A DNA stretch of 64,000 nt from Clostridium cadaveris (GCF_020911725.1 NZ_CP076620.1:624501-688500); one strand, 5' to 3'. Numbered from the stretch's first letter, positions 19,118 through 28,015 are shown. The notes: a model not told the origin generated them from the sequence alone. Translations and numbers: made by a program.

Positions 19118-20965
19118 ATGAACAAAAATATTGAAGTCCTAGAAATTTTAAATAGAGATAGTAATCTTAGTCAACGAGAAATTTCAAAAAGAGCAGGAAT
19201 TTCGGTTGGCAAAGTAAATAGCATATTAAAAAGCTTAGAAAATGAAGGGTACCTGGAGTATAACCAGGCAAAGAATAAAAAATATAGTTATATAATAACT
19301 GAAAAGGCATTATTTTTATTGGAGCAAAATCTTAAAAAAAATGATGATACAAGGATTAAAATATTAGATGATACTCCTACAGAAGTGAAACAGGCAGTTA
19401 TTCTTGCAGCCGGTAAAAGAAAAGAAATTCTGAATCCAGTTGGGATTTTAGAGCTGGAAAAAGATATTAGCATTATAAATCGTATAATAGATGCTCTTAA
19501 GAATAATGGAATAAATAATATAACTGTAATAACAGGGTACGAAAGTGAAAAATATGAGCATTTAAAAGAAACTAATAATGTTACAATTATAAATAATCCT
19601 AAATATAAATGGACTGGAACTATGGCATCCTTAGCTTTAGCGGAGAAGACCATTAAAGGAGATTTTATAGTTGTTGAAAATGATCTTATATTTGAGGAAA
19701 GAGCATTAAAAAGATTGATAACCAATCCGAGACGTGACTGTGTAGTTATTACTACAGAAAGTGGATCTAATGATGAAAGCTTTGTAGAACTTCGAAATGA
19801 ATTCTTGTTTAAAATTTCTAAGGATATACATGCATTAAATAAAATTGACGGAGAATTTATAGGATTAACAAAAATATCTTTAGATGTTTTTAGGAAGATG
19901 CTAGATGAATATAGCAAAAATAAAAATCCATATATAAATTATGAATATACACTTTTAGATGTTTGCAGATATTATGATGTAGGATACATAAAAATAAATG
20001 ATTTAATATGGGCGGAAGTAGATAATAAAGATCACTATGATAAAGTTATAAATTATATTTATCCAATGATAAAGAGAAAAGAACTTGAGGTGAAATTTGG
20101 GTATTTAGAATCGTTGATTTGCAAATTATTGAAAGTTGATAAATCAGAAATATTAAATATAAGTCATTTAAGTGGAGTAAATAATAATAGTTTCAAAGTT
20201 TTATTAAAAAATGATGCGTATAGCCTAAGAATACCTGGGGAGGCCGCGGATAGGTCTGTAAATAGAAGTGTTGAAAAATATAATTCAAAGAAGCTTTATG
20301 AATTAGGCATAAGTCCTAAGGATGTTTATTTCGATGAAAAGACAGGAATAAAATTTAGTGAGTTTATATACAAAGCTGAGCCTATAAATGCTACGTCTGC
20401 AAAAAAAGAAGAGAACATGAAAGATATAGCTGGTATTTTGAAAAGGCTTCATAAATCAAATGTTATTTTTGAAAACACATTTGACTTTCAGAAAAGTGTT
20501 GAAAAATATGAGGAATTGATCAAGGAAACAAGCACCTATATTTATCATCAATATAACGAAATTAAGAAAAAAGTTTTTAATATATATGATGAAATAAAGG
20601 ATAATAATATAAAATTATGTCCTTGCCACAATGATTTAATTCCGGAAAATATAATTAAAAGTGGAAATGGTAAATTCTACTTAGTTGATTTAGAATACTC
20701 TGCTATGAATGATTATCTTTGGGATATTGCATCGTTGTTCCTTGAATGTGCTTTTTCTCAAGATGATGAAGAATTATTTTTAAGAATATATTTTAAAAGA
20801 GATATTGATGAGAAAGTAAGGGAAAAAATATTTAAATATAAGATTTTACAAAATTTCTTATGGAGTCTATGGGGTAGATTTAAGGAAGCGGAGAATGAAG
20901 ACTTAGGTACATTTGGCATAGATAGATATAATAATGTAAAAAACTATATATATACTAGATTGTAA
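19118..20965 (+). CDS. Winged helix + LicC-like nucleotidyltransferase + choline kinase-like protein, copy 1
   Basis: The 615-residue protein has three parts. Residues 1-65 form a winged helix-turn-helix (LSQREISKRAGISVGKVNSI). Residues ~88-310 resemble a LicC-type nucleotidyltransferase: AVILAAG, INRIIDALKNNGINNITVIT, YKWTGTMASLALAE, VVENDLIFE. Residues ~335-615 form a choline-kinase/APH fold with CHNDLIPENII and LVDLEYSAMNDYLWDIAS. In the nucleotidyltransferase, the usual GxGxR...PK is replaced by GKRKEILNPVG, so cytidylyl transfer is uncertain. The kinase keeps HNDxxxxN, but its second Asp motif reads DLEY instead of the commoner D-W/F-E-Y. It ends the glycan operon before a strong terminator. 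It probably phosphorylates choline or a similar alcohol, possibly sensing its own pathway through the DNA-binding domain. Confidence 0.82.
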   Translation: MNKNIEVLEILNRDSNLSQREISKRAGISVGKVNSILKSLENEGYLEYNQAKNKKYSYIITEKALFLLEQNLKKNDDTRIKILDDTPTEVKQAVILAAGKRKEILNPVGILELEKDISIINRIIDALKNNGINNITVITGYESEKYEHLKETNNVTIINNPKYKWTGTMASLALAEKTIKGDFIVVENDLIFEERALKRLITNPRRDCVVITTESGSNDESFVELRNEFLFKISKDIHALNKIDGEFIGLTKISLDVFRKMLDEYSKNKNPYINYEYTLLDVCRYYDVGYIKINDLIWAEVDNKDHYDKVINYIYPMIKRKELEVKFGYLESLICKLLKVDKSEILNISHLSGVNNNSFKVLLKNDAYSLRIPGEAADRSVNRSVEKYNSKKLYELGISPKDVYFDEKTGIKFSEFIYKAEPINATSAKKEENMKDIAGILKRLHKSNVIFENTFDFQKSVEKYEELIKETSTYIYHQYNEIKKKVFNIYDEIKDNNIKLCPCHNDLIPENIIKSGNGKFYLVDLEYSAMNDYLWDIASLFLECAFSQDDEELFLRIYFKRDIDEKVREKIFKYKILQNFLWSLWGRFKEAENEDLGTFGIDRYNNVKNYIYTRL

Positions 20966-20970
20966 ACCGA

Positions 20971-21006
20971 CACCTTTATGTATTTTTATACATAAAGGTG
21001 TTTTTT
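20971..21006 (+). terminator. Terminator of the surface-glycan operon
   Basis: CACCTTTATGTAT (20971-20983) pairs perfectly with 20988-21000 around a 4-nt loop and is followed by TTTTTT. Confidence 0.95.
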
Positions 21007-21018
21007 GTGGGTAAAATA

Positions 21019-21048
21019 TTGACATATTATAATGAAAAGTATTATCAT
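21019..21048 (+). promoter_or_regulatory. Promoter of the second LicCA-like gene
   Basis: TTGACA (21019-21024), 18 nt, TATCAT (21043-21048) predicts a start near 21055. An alternative pair is TTGTGG (21005-21010) with TATAAT (21028-21033) at 17 nt. The operator-like repeat at 21057 begins just after the first predicted start. Confidence 0.55.
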
Positions 21049-21056
21049 ATAACATG

Positions 21057-21073
21057 TGTTCAAAAAATGAAAC
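21057..21073. promoter_or_regulatory. Imperfect TGTTCA-N5-TGAAAC operator-like site
   Basis: TGTTCA, five A, then TGAAAC. The left half is identical to the perfect repeats at 24188 and 28028, the spacing is the same, and the right half differs in its last two bases. It is followed by a tandem ATGAAACAATAA repeat (about 21068-21090). Its position just downstream of a predicted start matches the other two sites. Confidence 0.5.
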
Positions 21074-21143
21074 AATAAATGAAACAATAAATGATGAGAT
21101 TATAGTTTTATTATATATAACAAAGCTATAAGTAAGGAGAAAT

Positions 21144-23003
21144 ATGAGTAAAAAGTTAGATATATTAAAAGCATTAAACGAAAATAATTTTTTGAGTCAA
21201 AGAGCAATTGCTAAAAAACTGAATATGTCATTGGGAGTTGTAAATTCAACATTAAAAGAACTTATTGATGAAGGAATATTAAATTATATAAGAAAAAACA
21301 ACAAGGTTAAATATAGTTTTACTGATAAAGGAATTAATTATTTGGCCAATAGCATAAAAGAATCTAGAAATATAAAAATTAACTTTTCTAATGATAGTGG
21401 TCAAACGAAAATAAAACAAGCTGTTATTCTTGCAGCAGGAGTCTGCAAGGACTTCGATAGGCCGGTAGGACTTTTAAATTTAGAAAATGATTTAACGCTT
21501 ATAGACAGAAATATAAAAACACTTAAAGAGAATGGAATTCAAGATATAGTAGTTATAGTAGGTTATAAAAAAGAATATTATGAGGAAATAAAAAATAAAT
21601 ACAATATAACTTTGATAACTAATGATAAGTATAAATGGACAGGAAGTATGTCATCATTATCATTGGCTAAGGGTTTTATAAAAGAAGATTTTCTTTTAAT
21701 TGAAAATGATTTGTTATTTGAGGATAGAGCTATATCAACAGTGCTAAAAAATAAGAATAGTAGCTGTCTTTTAATAACTTCAGAAACTGGGTCTTATGAT
21801 GAAGATTTTGTGGAAATTAAAAATGGATTTTTATATAAAATCTCTAAAGATATACATGCCTTAAATAAAATAAATGGAGAAATGGTTGGGATATGTAAAT
21901 TGTCTTATGAGGTTTTCGAAAAAATGCTCGAAGAGTATGGAGAAAATGAAAATCCATATATTAATTATGAGTATCTACTTTTTGATGTTGCAAGGTATTA
22001 TAATATAGGCTATGAAAAGATAGATGATCTTATATGGTTTGAAATTGATAATATGATGCATTATAGAAATGTAAAAAATTATGTGTATCCTACACTAAAG
22101 AGAAAAGAGCTTGAGTTTAAAATAAGCTCACTGAAGAAATACATCGTAGATGCATTAAAGATAAAAGAGGAATTAATTACTGAGATAATTCCTTGTGGTG
22201 GAATGACTAACAAAAATTATAAAGTAACTATAGATGAAAAACTATATATTTTGAGAGTTCCAGGGGCTGGAACAGAAGAGATGATAGATAGAAATATAGA
22301 GAAAGAGAATGCTGAGCTTGGATATAAAATTGGCGTTGATGCAAAGATCATCTATTTTGATTCTATTACGGGAATAAAAATATCAGAATACATAAAGGAT
22401 GCAGAAACTTTAACTCCTATGGCTGCAAAAAAAGAAAATAATATGAAAGCAGTTACTGATATTTTAAGAACTCTGCATAATTCTGACATAAAGTTTAATA
22501 ATAAGTTTGATGTTTTAGGAAAGATAAAAGCATATGAAGACCTCATTAAAAAATATGAGGGAGAAAATTTCTCTGATTATGACAAAGTAAAAAAAGATGT
22601 TATGAAAATTTATAAATCACTTGAATATATGAATTTAGAGGACAGACCATGTCATAATGATACAGTTCCAGAGAATTTTATTAAAGATAGCAATGATAAA
22701 ATGCATTTGATTGACTGGGAATATAGTGGTATGAATGACCCAATGTGGGATTTATCAGCGTATTCTATAGAGTGCAGGTTTACAGATGATGAAGAAGAAT
22801 TGTTATTAAAGTTATATCTTGGAAATGATCCGGATGGGGATACAAAGAAGAGAATTTTGATTCATAAGATTATGCAGGATTTTTTATGGGCTATTTGGAC
22901 AGTAGTAAAAGAGGCTAAAGGTGATCATTTTGGAACCTATGGATTAGACAGGTACAACAGAGCGAAGGAAAATATAAAGATGTTTGAAGAACTTTATGAT
23001 TAA
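21144..23003 (+). CDS. Winged helix + LicC-like nucleotidyltransferase + choline kinase-like protein, copy 2
   Basis: This 619-residue paralogue of the 19118 gene has the same order. Residues 1-65 are a winged helix (LSQRAIAKKLNMSLGVVNST). Residues ~90-315 are nucleotidyltransferase-like (AVILAAGVCKDFDRPVGLL, YKWTGSMSSLSLAKG, LIENDLLFED). Residues ~335-619 are a choline kinase-like domain with CHNDTVPENF and LIDWEYSGMNDPMWDLSA. The kinase motifs match LicA well, better than copy 1. The nucleotidyltransferase loop again lacks GxGxR/PK but is conserved between the paralogues (AAG, then PVG, then L.L), so it is probably functional in some altered way. It has its own promoter and operator-like site and is followed 17 bp later by the LicB-like transporter, suggesting import then phosphorylation of choline. 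Confidence 0.85.
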   Translation: MSKKLDILKALNENNFLSQRAIAKKLNMSLGVVNSTLKELIDEGILNYIRKNNKVKYSFTDKGINYLANSIKESRNIKINFSNDSGQTKIKQAVILAAGVCKDFDRPVGLLNLENDLTLIDRNIKTLKENGIQDIVVIVGYKKEYYEEIKNKYNITLITNDKYKWTGSMSSLSLAKGFIKEDFLLIENDLLFEDRAISTVLKNKNSSCLLITSETGSYDEDFVEIKNGFLYKISKDIHALNKINGEMVGICKLSYEVFEKMLEEYGENENPYINYEYLLFDVARYYNIGYEKIDDLIWFEIDNMMHYRNVKNYVYPTLKRKELEFKISSLKKYIVDALKIKEELITEIIPCGGMTNKNYKVTIDEKLYILRVPGAGTEEMIDRNIEKENAELGYKIGVDAKIIYFDSITGIKISEYIKDAETLTPMAAKKENNMKAVTDILRTLHNSDIKFNNKFDVLGKIKAYEDLIKKYEGENFSDYDKVKKDVMKIYKSLEYMNLEDRPCHNDTVPENFIKDSNDKMHLIDWEYSGMNDPMWDLSAYSIECRFTDDEEELLLKLYLGNDPDGDTKKRILIHKIMQDFLWAIWTVVKEAKGDHFGTYGLDRYNRAKENIKMFEELYD

Positions 23004-23020
23004 AAATTGGGGGAATAAAG

Positions 23021-23980
23021 GTGAAAGATAGAACAAATTTGGGATTTATATCAGCCCTAGGATCTGGAATTGCATGGAGTATAGATACAATACTTATAGG
23101 AATAATATTAGCCAAAACACCATTTATAGATACTGAAATGGCTATAGCTTTGGCACCTTTTGTAAGTACGTTTTTACATGACTCAATTTCAGCCGTGTGG
23201 GTATCTATATATAATGCTATAAGAGGAGAATTTAAAGGAGTCATTAAAGCTATAAGATCAAAAAGTGGGATGTTTATAATGATAGCTGCACTTATGGCAG
23301 GACCACTGGGGATGACAGCTTATATGCTTAGTATAAAATATATAGGTCCTGCTTATGCTGCCAGCATAACAGCTTTCTATCCAGCTCTTGGAGCATTACT
23401 AGCCTTTATATTTTTAAAAGAACCTATGAATATTAGAATATGGAGTGGTATTATTCTTAGTATAATAGGAGTAATAATACTAGGATATTCACCAAGTAAG
23501 ATGTCAACTACTGGCCCAACTTTCTTATTGGGAATAGGTTTTGCATTGCTTACAGTAGTTGGATGGGCATTGGAAAGTGTTATATGTGCTTATGGAATGA
23601 AGGATGATGTTACTCCAGAACAGGCCTTGAATATAAGGCAACTTACTTCGGGAGTATTTTATGCAATAATATTAATGCCGATTTTAAAGGGATATCCTAT
23701 AGTGATTGAAACAGTAAGGAGTTTTAATATAGTTACAATAGGAATCACAGCTTTAGTTGGAACTATGTCTTATTTGTTCTATTATAACGCTATAAATATT
23801 ATAGGGGCCGCTAGAAGCACCGCTTTAAATATAACTTATTCCATGTGGGCTATAGTTATACAAGTTTTATTTATGGGTATGGAGTTTAATGTACAGTTAT
23901 TGCTTGGAAGTATAATTGTAATTACTGGCTCTATATTGGTTGCAATTAACCCAAAAGAGCTTTTGGGATTTACTAAATAA
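23021..23980 (+). CDS. licB: LicB-like choline transporter, EamA/DMT family
   Basis: The 319-residue protein starts at GTG 23021 after a GGGGG site and has ten predicted helices in two EamA halves. FISALGSGIAWSIDTILIG opens the first; TYSMWAIVIQVLFMG lies in the second. LicB of lic loci is a drug/metabolite-type permease for choline, and this gene directly follows a LicA-like kinase gene, so choline or a related amino-alcohol is the likely substrate. The family alone would not give the substrate; the context does. A strong terminator follows. Confidence 0.82.
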   Translation: MKDRTNLGFISALGSGIAWSIDTILIGIILAKTPFIDTEMAIALAPFVSTFLHDSISAVWVSIYNAIRGEFKGVIKAIRSKSGMFIMIAALMAGPLGMTAYMLSIKYIGPAYAASITAFYPALGALLAFIFLKEPMNIRIWSGIILSIIGVIILGYSPSKMSTTGPTFLLGIGFALLTVVGWALESVICAYGMKDDVTPEQALNIRQLTSGVFYAIILMPILKGYPIVIETVRSFNIVTIGITALVGTMSYLFYYNAINIIGAARSTALNITYSMWAIVIQVLFMGMEFNVQLLLGSIIVITGSILVAINPKELLGFTK

Positions 23981-23995
23981 GTAGTATTATAGCTA

Positions 23996-24056
23996 AAACA
24001 TAAAAAGAGAGATGTTCAGACAGATAGTCTTAAACATTTCTCTTTTTATGTTTTAT
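23996..24056 (+). terminator. Terminator after licB
   Basis: AAACATAAAAAGAGA (23996-24010) pairs with 24039-24053, with a T-rich tail. Confidence 0.88.
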
Positions 24057-24095
24057 TTATGTGGTTATAAATAACTTAGATTTCAAATATTAACA

Positions 24096-24117
24096 TAATA
24101 TTAACGTGTTAATATTA
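24096..24117. promoter_or_regulatory. Upstream palindrome of the phnW promoter
   Basis: TAATATTAAC and its exact complement are separated by GT (10-2-10). It lies roughly 63-84 bp before the predicted start, a place suited to an activator. Its right arm begins GTTAATA, and the same GTTAATA occurs at 27950 at an identical distance (24 nt) from the TTATCAAAA box of the second phosphonate promoter. Confidence 0.5.
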
Positions 24118-24144
24118 AATTTTTGAATTATTTATCAAAAATAA

Positions 24145-24173
24145 TTGAATTGAGATTAAATTCAGAGTATAAT
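24145..24173 (+). promoter_or_regulatory. Promoter of phnW-ppd-pepM
   Basis: TTGAAT (24145-24150), 17 nt, TATAAT (24168-24173). It is preceded by TTATCAAAAATAATTGAA, which is shared with one change by the 27987 promoter. The predicted start is near 24180, directly before the operator repeat. Confidence 0.75.
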
Positions 24174-24182
24174 GAAAACACG

Positions 24183-24209
24183 ATTTATGTTCAATTTTTG
24201 AACATAAAT
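24183..24209. promoter_or_regulatory. Perfect inverted repeat (TGTTCA-N5-TGAACA), probable operator
   Basis: Eleven-base arms (ATTTATGTTCA and its complement) flank a 5-nt centre, starting a few bases after the predicted transcription start. The core recurs perfectly at 28028-28044 and imperfectly at 21057-21073. Position suggests repression by a dimeric DNA-binding protein. Confidence 0.75.
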
Positions 24210-24250
24210 TATTTCCCGGGATAAATTTATAAGGAATGGGGCGAGGAAAG

Positions 24251-25381
24251 ATGAATATTAAAAGAAATATTTTATTAAATCCAGGACCTGCAACTACTAC
24301 TGACAGAGTAAAGATGGCTCAAGTTGTGCCAGATATATGTCCTCGTGAAAAAGAATTTGAAGAACTAATGAATCAAATGCGCAAGGATTTGGTAACTATA
24401 GTTCATGGAGATCAGAAGAAGTATACATGTGTAATGTTTACTGGATCAGGTACATTAAACATGGATGTATGTTTAAATTCATTACTTCCAAAGGACAAGA
24501 AGATCCTTATCGTTGATAATGGAGCATATAGCTCAAGAGCTGTAGAGATATGTGAGTATTACGGTCTTGCTCATATAGATTTAAAGTTTAACTTTGATGA
24601 AAGACCAGATCTTTGCAAAATTGAAAATACATTAAAAGAAAATCCAGATATCGCCTTAGTTTATACAACTCATAATGAAACTGGAACTGGAATAATGAAT
24701 CCTATAAAGGAGATAGGAGAGATAGTTCACAAATACAATGGAGTATTTGTTGTAGATACAACTTCAACTTATGCAATGGTTCCTATAAATATGGATAGGG
24801 ACAATATAGATTTTTGCATGGCGTCAGCTCAAAAGGGACTTATGTCCATGACAGGACTTTCTTTTGTAATAGGAAATAGAGAAATGATAATCAAGTCAAA
24901 AGACTATCCAAAACGTTCATATTATTGCAATCTATATCTTCAATATGAATTCTTTGAGAAGACAGGACAAATGCATTTCACTCCTCCGGTTCAAACAGTA
25001 TATGCTACAGCAGAAGCTATTAAGGAATACTTCCAAGAGGGAGAAATTGAAAAGTGGAATAGACATACAAGAGTCTTTGAAGCAATTCACAAAGGAATTG
25101 AAGAGCTTGGTTTTAAAGATGTAATAAAAAGAGAATGGCAGACAGGGCTTGTTGTTTCAATAAAATATCCGGATGATCCTAACTGGGATTTCGAAAGGGT
25201 ACATGACTACTGCTATGAAAGAGGATTCACAATATATCCTGGGAAGATAGCGTCTACAGATACATTTAGATTATGTTCTTTGGGAGATATTGATGTATGC
25301 GATATAGAAGAATTCTTTAAAGTATTTAGAGAAGCGTTAGAAAAAAATAACATATCGATTCCTGTGGGATATAAAAAATAA
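24251..25381 (+). CDS. phnW: 2-aminoethylphosphonate:pyruvate aminotransferase
   Basis: ATG 24251 is preferred because GAGGAAAG immediately precedes it and follows the ATG at 24236. The 376-residue fold-type I aminotransferase begins ILLNPGPATTTDRVKMA, the PhnW opening. It has VDTTSTYAMVP and ASAQKGLMSMTGL, where the Lys should bind PLP. PhnW interconverts phosphonoacetaldehyde and 2-aminoethylphosphonate. With ppd and pepM directly downstream, the biosynthetic direction is expected: the last step of AEP synthesis from phosphoenolpyruvate. No phnX (degradation) is seen nearby. Confidence 0.93.
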   Translation: MNIKRNILLNPGPATTTDRVKMAQVVPDICPREKEFEELMNQMRKDLVTIVHGDQKKYTCVMFTGSGTLNMDVCLNSLLPKDKKILIVDNGAYSSRAVEICEYYGLAHIDLKFNFDERPDLCKIENTLKENPDIALVYTTHNETGTGIMNPIKEIGEIVHKYNGVFVVDTTSTYAMVPINMDRDNIDFCMASAQKGLMSMTGLSFVIGNREMIIKSKDYPKRSYYCNLYLQYEFFEKTGQMHFTPPVQTVYATAEAIKEYFQEGEIEKWNRHTRVFEAIHKGIEELGFKDVIKREWQTGLVVSIKYPDDPNWDFERVHDYCYERGFTIYPGKIASTDTFRLCSLGDIDVCDIEEFFKVFREALEKNNISIPVGYKK

Positions 25382-25437
25382 TAAACAGGATAGCAGTGAT
25401 TATATTTGGTGTTAAATGAGAGGTTAAGTGTGAAGAA

Positions 25438-26565
25438 ATGAAAGTCGAAACTATAATAAATAAAATTCAAAGTCTTGGAATTAATTCAATTGTTGGAGTT
25501 CCAGATTCAACTCTTAAGGAGTTCTGTGACTATATAAATTATGAAAATCCAAATGGTTTAAAACATTACGTTCCAGCAAATGAAGGAGCAGCCGTAGGAC
25601 TTGCGGCTGGAATATATCTTGGCAGTGGTAAACCAGCTTGTGTTTATATGCAGAATAGTGGTATTGGAAATGCTGTGAACCCAATAGCATCATTATTGAA
25701 TGAAAAGGTATATGATATTCCAGCATTATTTTTGGTAGGTTGGAGAGGGGAACCAGGTGTTCATGATGAGCCTCAGCATAAATTTCAAGGTACTATAACT
25801 AGGGAGCTCTTTGATGTTCTTCATATAAAAAATCAAGTAATTGATGGAAATACTAGTGAAGATGAACTAAGCGAAATATTCAGAAAAGCAGAAGAGGCAT
25901 TAAAAAACAATGAGCAGTTTGCAATAATCGTAAAAAAGGGGACTTTTGAAAAGAGAAAAGGAGAATCTCATAAAAATTCATATGAACTAGTGAGAGAAGA
26001 TGCTATAAAAGAGATATTAAGTCAAGTTGATAAAGATGATATGATAATTTCGACTACAGGAAAGATATCAAGGGAAGTGTATGAACAAAGTGATATTATA
26101 CTTGGAGGACATGAACAAAACTTTTTAACAGTTGGATCAATGGGACATGCTTCAATGATAGCTTTAGGACTAGCTAAAGAGAATAAAAACAAAAAAGCAT
26201 ACTGTATAGATGGAGATGGAGCAGTACTTATGCATATGGGAGCTTTACCTTTCATTGCTCATGAAAATCCAAACAATTTCATTCACATAGTTCTAAATAA
26301 TGATGCTCATGAATCTGTGGGGGGAATGCCTACTGGAGCAGTTGGGGTAGACATTGCAGATATAGCAAAAAGTGCAGGATATAAAAATGTCTTTAAAGCT
26401 TATAGCTTAGAAGAGTTAAAGAATGCATTGAAAATTACTAAGTCTTTAAAAGAATTGTCTTTTATTGAAGTAAAAGTAAGCTTACAATCTAGAGCTGATT
26501 TAGGTAGACCAAAGGAGTCAGCAAGAGAAAATAAAGAGAATTTTATGGGATATCATTTAAGGTAG
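25438..26565 (+). CDS. ppd: Phosphonopyruvate decarboxylase
   Basis: This 375-residue thiamine diphosphate enzyme has VPANEGAAVGLAAGIYLG (with the catalytic Glu) and a C-terminal GDGAVLMHMGALPF...LNNDAHESVGG, the GDG-x(~26)-NN cofactor motif with the AHESVGG ending typical of phosphonopyruvate decarboxylase and sulfopyruvate decarboxylase. It converts phosphonopyruvate to phosphonoacetaldehyde and so drives the unfavourable mutase reaction forward. It sits between phnW and pepM. The ribosome site is weak (GAAG close, GAGAGG about 12 nt away). Confidence 0.94.
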   Translation: MKVETIINKIQSLGINSIVGVPDSTLKEFCDYINYENPNGLKHYVPANEGAAVGLAAGIYLGSGKPACVYMQNSGIGNAVNPIASLLNEKVYDIPALFLVGWRGEPGVHDEPQHKFQGTITRELFDVLHIKNQVIDGNTSEDELSEIFRKAEEALKNNEQFAIIVKKGTFEKRKGESHKNSYELVREDAIKEILSQVDKDDMIISTTGKISREVYEQSDIILGGHEQNFLTVGSMGHASMIALGLAKENKNKKAYCIDGDGAVLMHMGALPFIAHENPNNFIHIVLNNDAHESVGGMPTGAVGVDIADIAKSAGYKNVFKAYSLEELKNALKITKSLKELSFIEVKVSLQSRADLGRPKESARENKENFMGYHLR

Positions 26566-26579
26566 AAAAGGAGAGAGCT

Positions 26580-27884
26580 ATGAATAAGGAAAGAGTTAAG
26601 AAGGTATATGCATGTTTTAGTACAGATGTTTTACATGAAGGGCATATTAATATAATAAATGAGGCTCAAAAATATGGGGAACTTACAGTAGGAGTATTGA
26701 GTGATGAGGCTTGTGTAAAGTTTGACCGATTTTCAACAATATCTTTAGATGAAAAGATTAAGATGTTTGAAAAAATACCTGGAGTAAGTAGGGTTATTAT
26801 TCAAAAAAATACTACATATAAAGATGTATTAGATGATCTTAAACCTGATTATGTAGTACACGGGGATAATTGGAAGTCAGGACCACAAAGGATTATAAGA
26901 GATGGGGTTATAGAAATATTATCAAAATGGGATGGAAAGTTAATTGAAGTACCATATACAAGAAATGAAAATGTTAAGGCTATAGATGATACTACAAGAG
27001 AAAAATTATCTATGCCTGAATACAGAAGAAAGAGGCTTGGTCAATTATTAAAGCTTAGACCAATAGTGAAGGCTATAGAAGTCCATAATGGAATAACTGG
27101 TCTTATTGCTGAAAAAACAGTTGTTGAACGTGACGGTGAACTAGATCAGTTTGATGCTATGTGGATTTCAAGTCTTTGTGACTCTACTGCAAAGGGAAAG
27201 CCAGACATAGAGCTTGTTGATATGTCTTCAAGACTTGATACAGTGAATGATGTTATGGATGTTACTACAAAACCTATAATATTAGATGGTGATACAGGTG
27301 GACTTGTAGAGCACTTTGTATATAATGTGAGAACTCTTGAAAGAATGGGTGTATCTGCAATTATAATTGAAGACAAAACAGGTTTAAAGAAGAATTCATT
27401 ATTTGGTACAGAGGTTAAACAAACTCAGGATACTATTGAGAATTTTTGCTATAAGATTAGTGAAGGAAAGAAAGCCTTAAGAACATCTGAATTTATGATA
27501 ATAGCAAGAATTGAAAGCTTAATTCTTGAACAAGGTATGGATGATGCATTAAATAGAGCATATGCCTATGTAGAGGCTGGTGCTGATGGGATTATGATTC
27601 ACAGTAGAAAGAAGGACCCAGCAGAAATATTTGAATTCTGCGATACATTCAGAAAAACTAATAAAGAGACTCCAATAGTTGTTGTTCCGACATCCTTTAA
27701 TATGGTGACAGAAGAAGAGTTTGTAGAGCATGGAGTTAACATAGTAATTTATGCCAACCAGCTTACAAGAAGCGCTTTTCCTGCTATGCAGGATACAGCT
27801 ACTAAGATACTTCAATGTCATAGAGCAAAAGAAGTTGATGAGAGTCTTATGTCTATAAAAGACATAATAACATTGATAGACTAA
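26580..27884 (+). CDS. pepM: Phosphoenolpyruvate mutase with N-terminal cytidylyltransferase-like domain
   Basis: This is a 434-residue two-domain protein. Residues ~8-140 look like a CTP_transf_like domain (VYACFSTDVLHEGHINII with the HxGH motif, LTVGVLSDEACVKF, PDYVVHGDNW). Residues ~148-434 are a phosphoenolpyruvate mutase of the isocitrate lyase superfamily, with ILDGDTGGLVEHF and the mutase signature EDKTGLKKNSL. The mutase turns phosphoenolpyruvate into phosphonopyruvate, the first C-P bond-forming step. The N-terminal domain could activate a phosphonate with CTP, but a canonical cytidylyltransferase lies at 28110, so its role is open. AAAGGAGAG lies 5 nt upstream, and a strong terminator ends the unit. 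Confidence 0.94.
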   Translation: MNKERVKKVYACFSTDVLHEGHINIINEAQKYGELTVGVLSDEACVKFDRFSTISLDEKIKMFEKIPGVSRVIIQKNTTYKDVLDDLKPDYVVHGDNWKSGPQRIIRDGVIEILSKWDGKLIEVPYTRNENVKAIDDTTREKLSMPEYRRKRLGQLLKLRPIVKAIEVHNGITGLIAEKTVVERDGELDQFDAMWISSLCDSTAKGKPDIELVDMSSRLDTVNDVMDVTTKPIILDGDTGGLVEHFVYNVRTLERMGVSAIIIEDKTGLKKNSLFGTEVKQTQDTIENFCYKISEGKKALRTSEFMIIARIESLILEQGMDDALNRAYAYVEAGADGIMIHSRKKDPAEIFEFCDTFRKTNKETPIVVVPTSFNMVTEEEFVEHGVNIVIYANQLTRSAFPAMQDTATKILQCHRAKEVDESLMSIKDIITLID

Positions 27885-27896
27885 TATAAGTTAAAA

Positions 27897-27931
27897 GGCC
27901 GTCTCAAAATTTAAAGTGAGACGGTTTTTTT
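27897..27931 (+). terminator. Terminator after pepM
   Basis: CCGTCTCA (27899-27906) pairs with 27917-27924, followed by seven T. Confidence 0.93.
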
Positions 27932-27986
27932 GGGCAATTTTTTCAGAATGTTAATAATTAATTCTTATTTTTTTTATCAAAATTAA

Positions 27987-28015
27987 TTGAACAAAAAAGT
28001 GGAATAAGGTATAAT
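27987..28015 (+). promoter_or_regulatory. Promoter of the AEP cytidylyltransferase-transporter unit
   Basis: TTGAAC (27987-27992), 17 nt, TATAAT (28010-28015). It is preceded by TTATCAAAATTAATTGAA, the same box as at the phnW promoter. Predicted start near 28022. Confidence 0.8.

Noticed and set aside
19288-19917. Minus-strand frame of 209 codons
   Set aside because: It is antisense to the first LicC/LicA-like gene, with no ribosome site and no recognisable domain.
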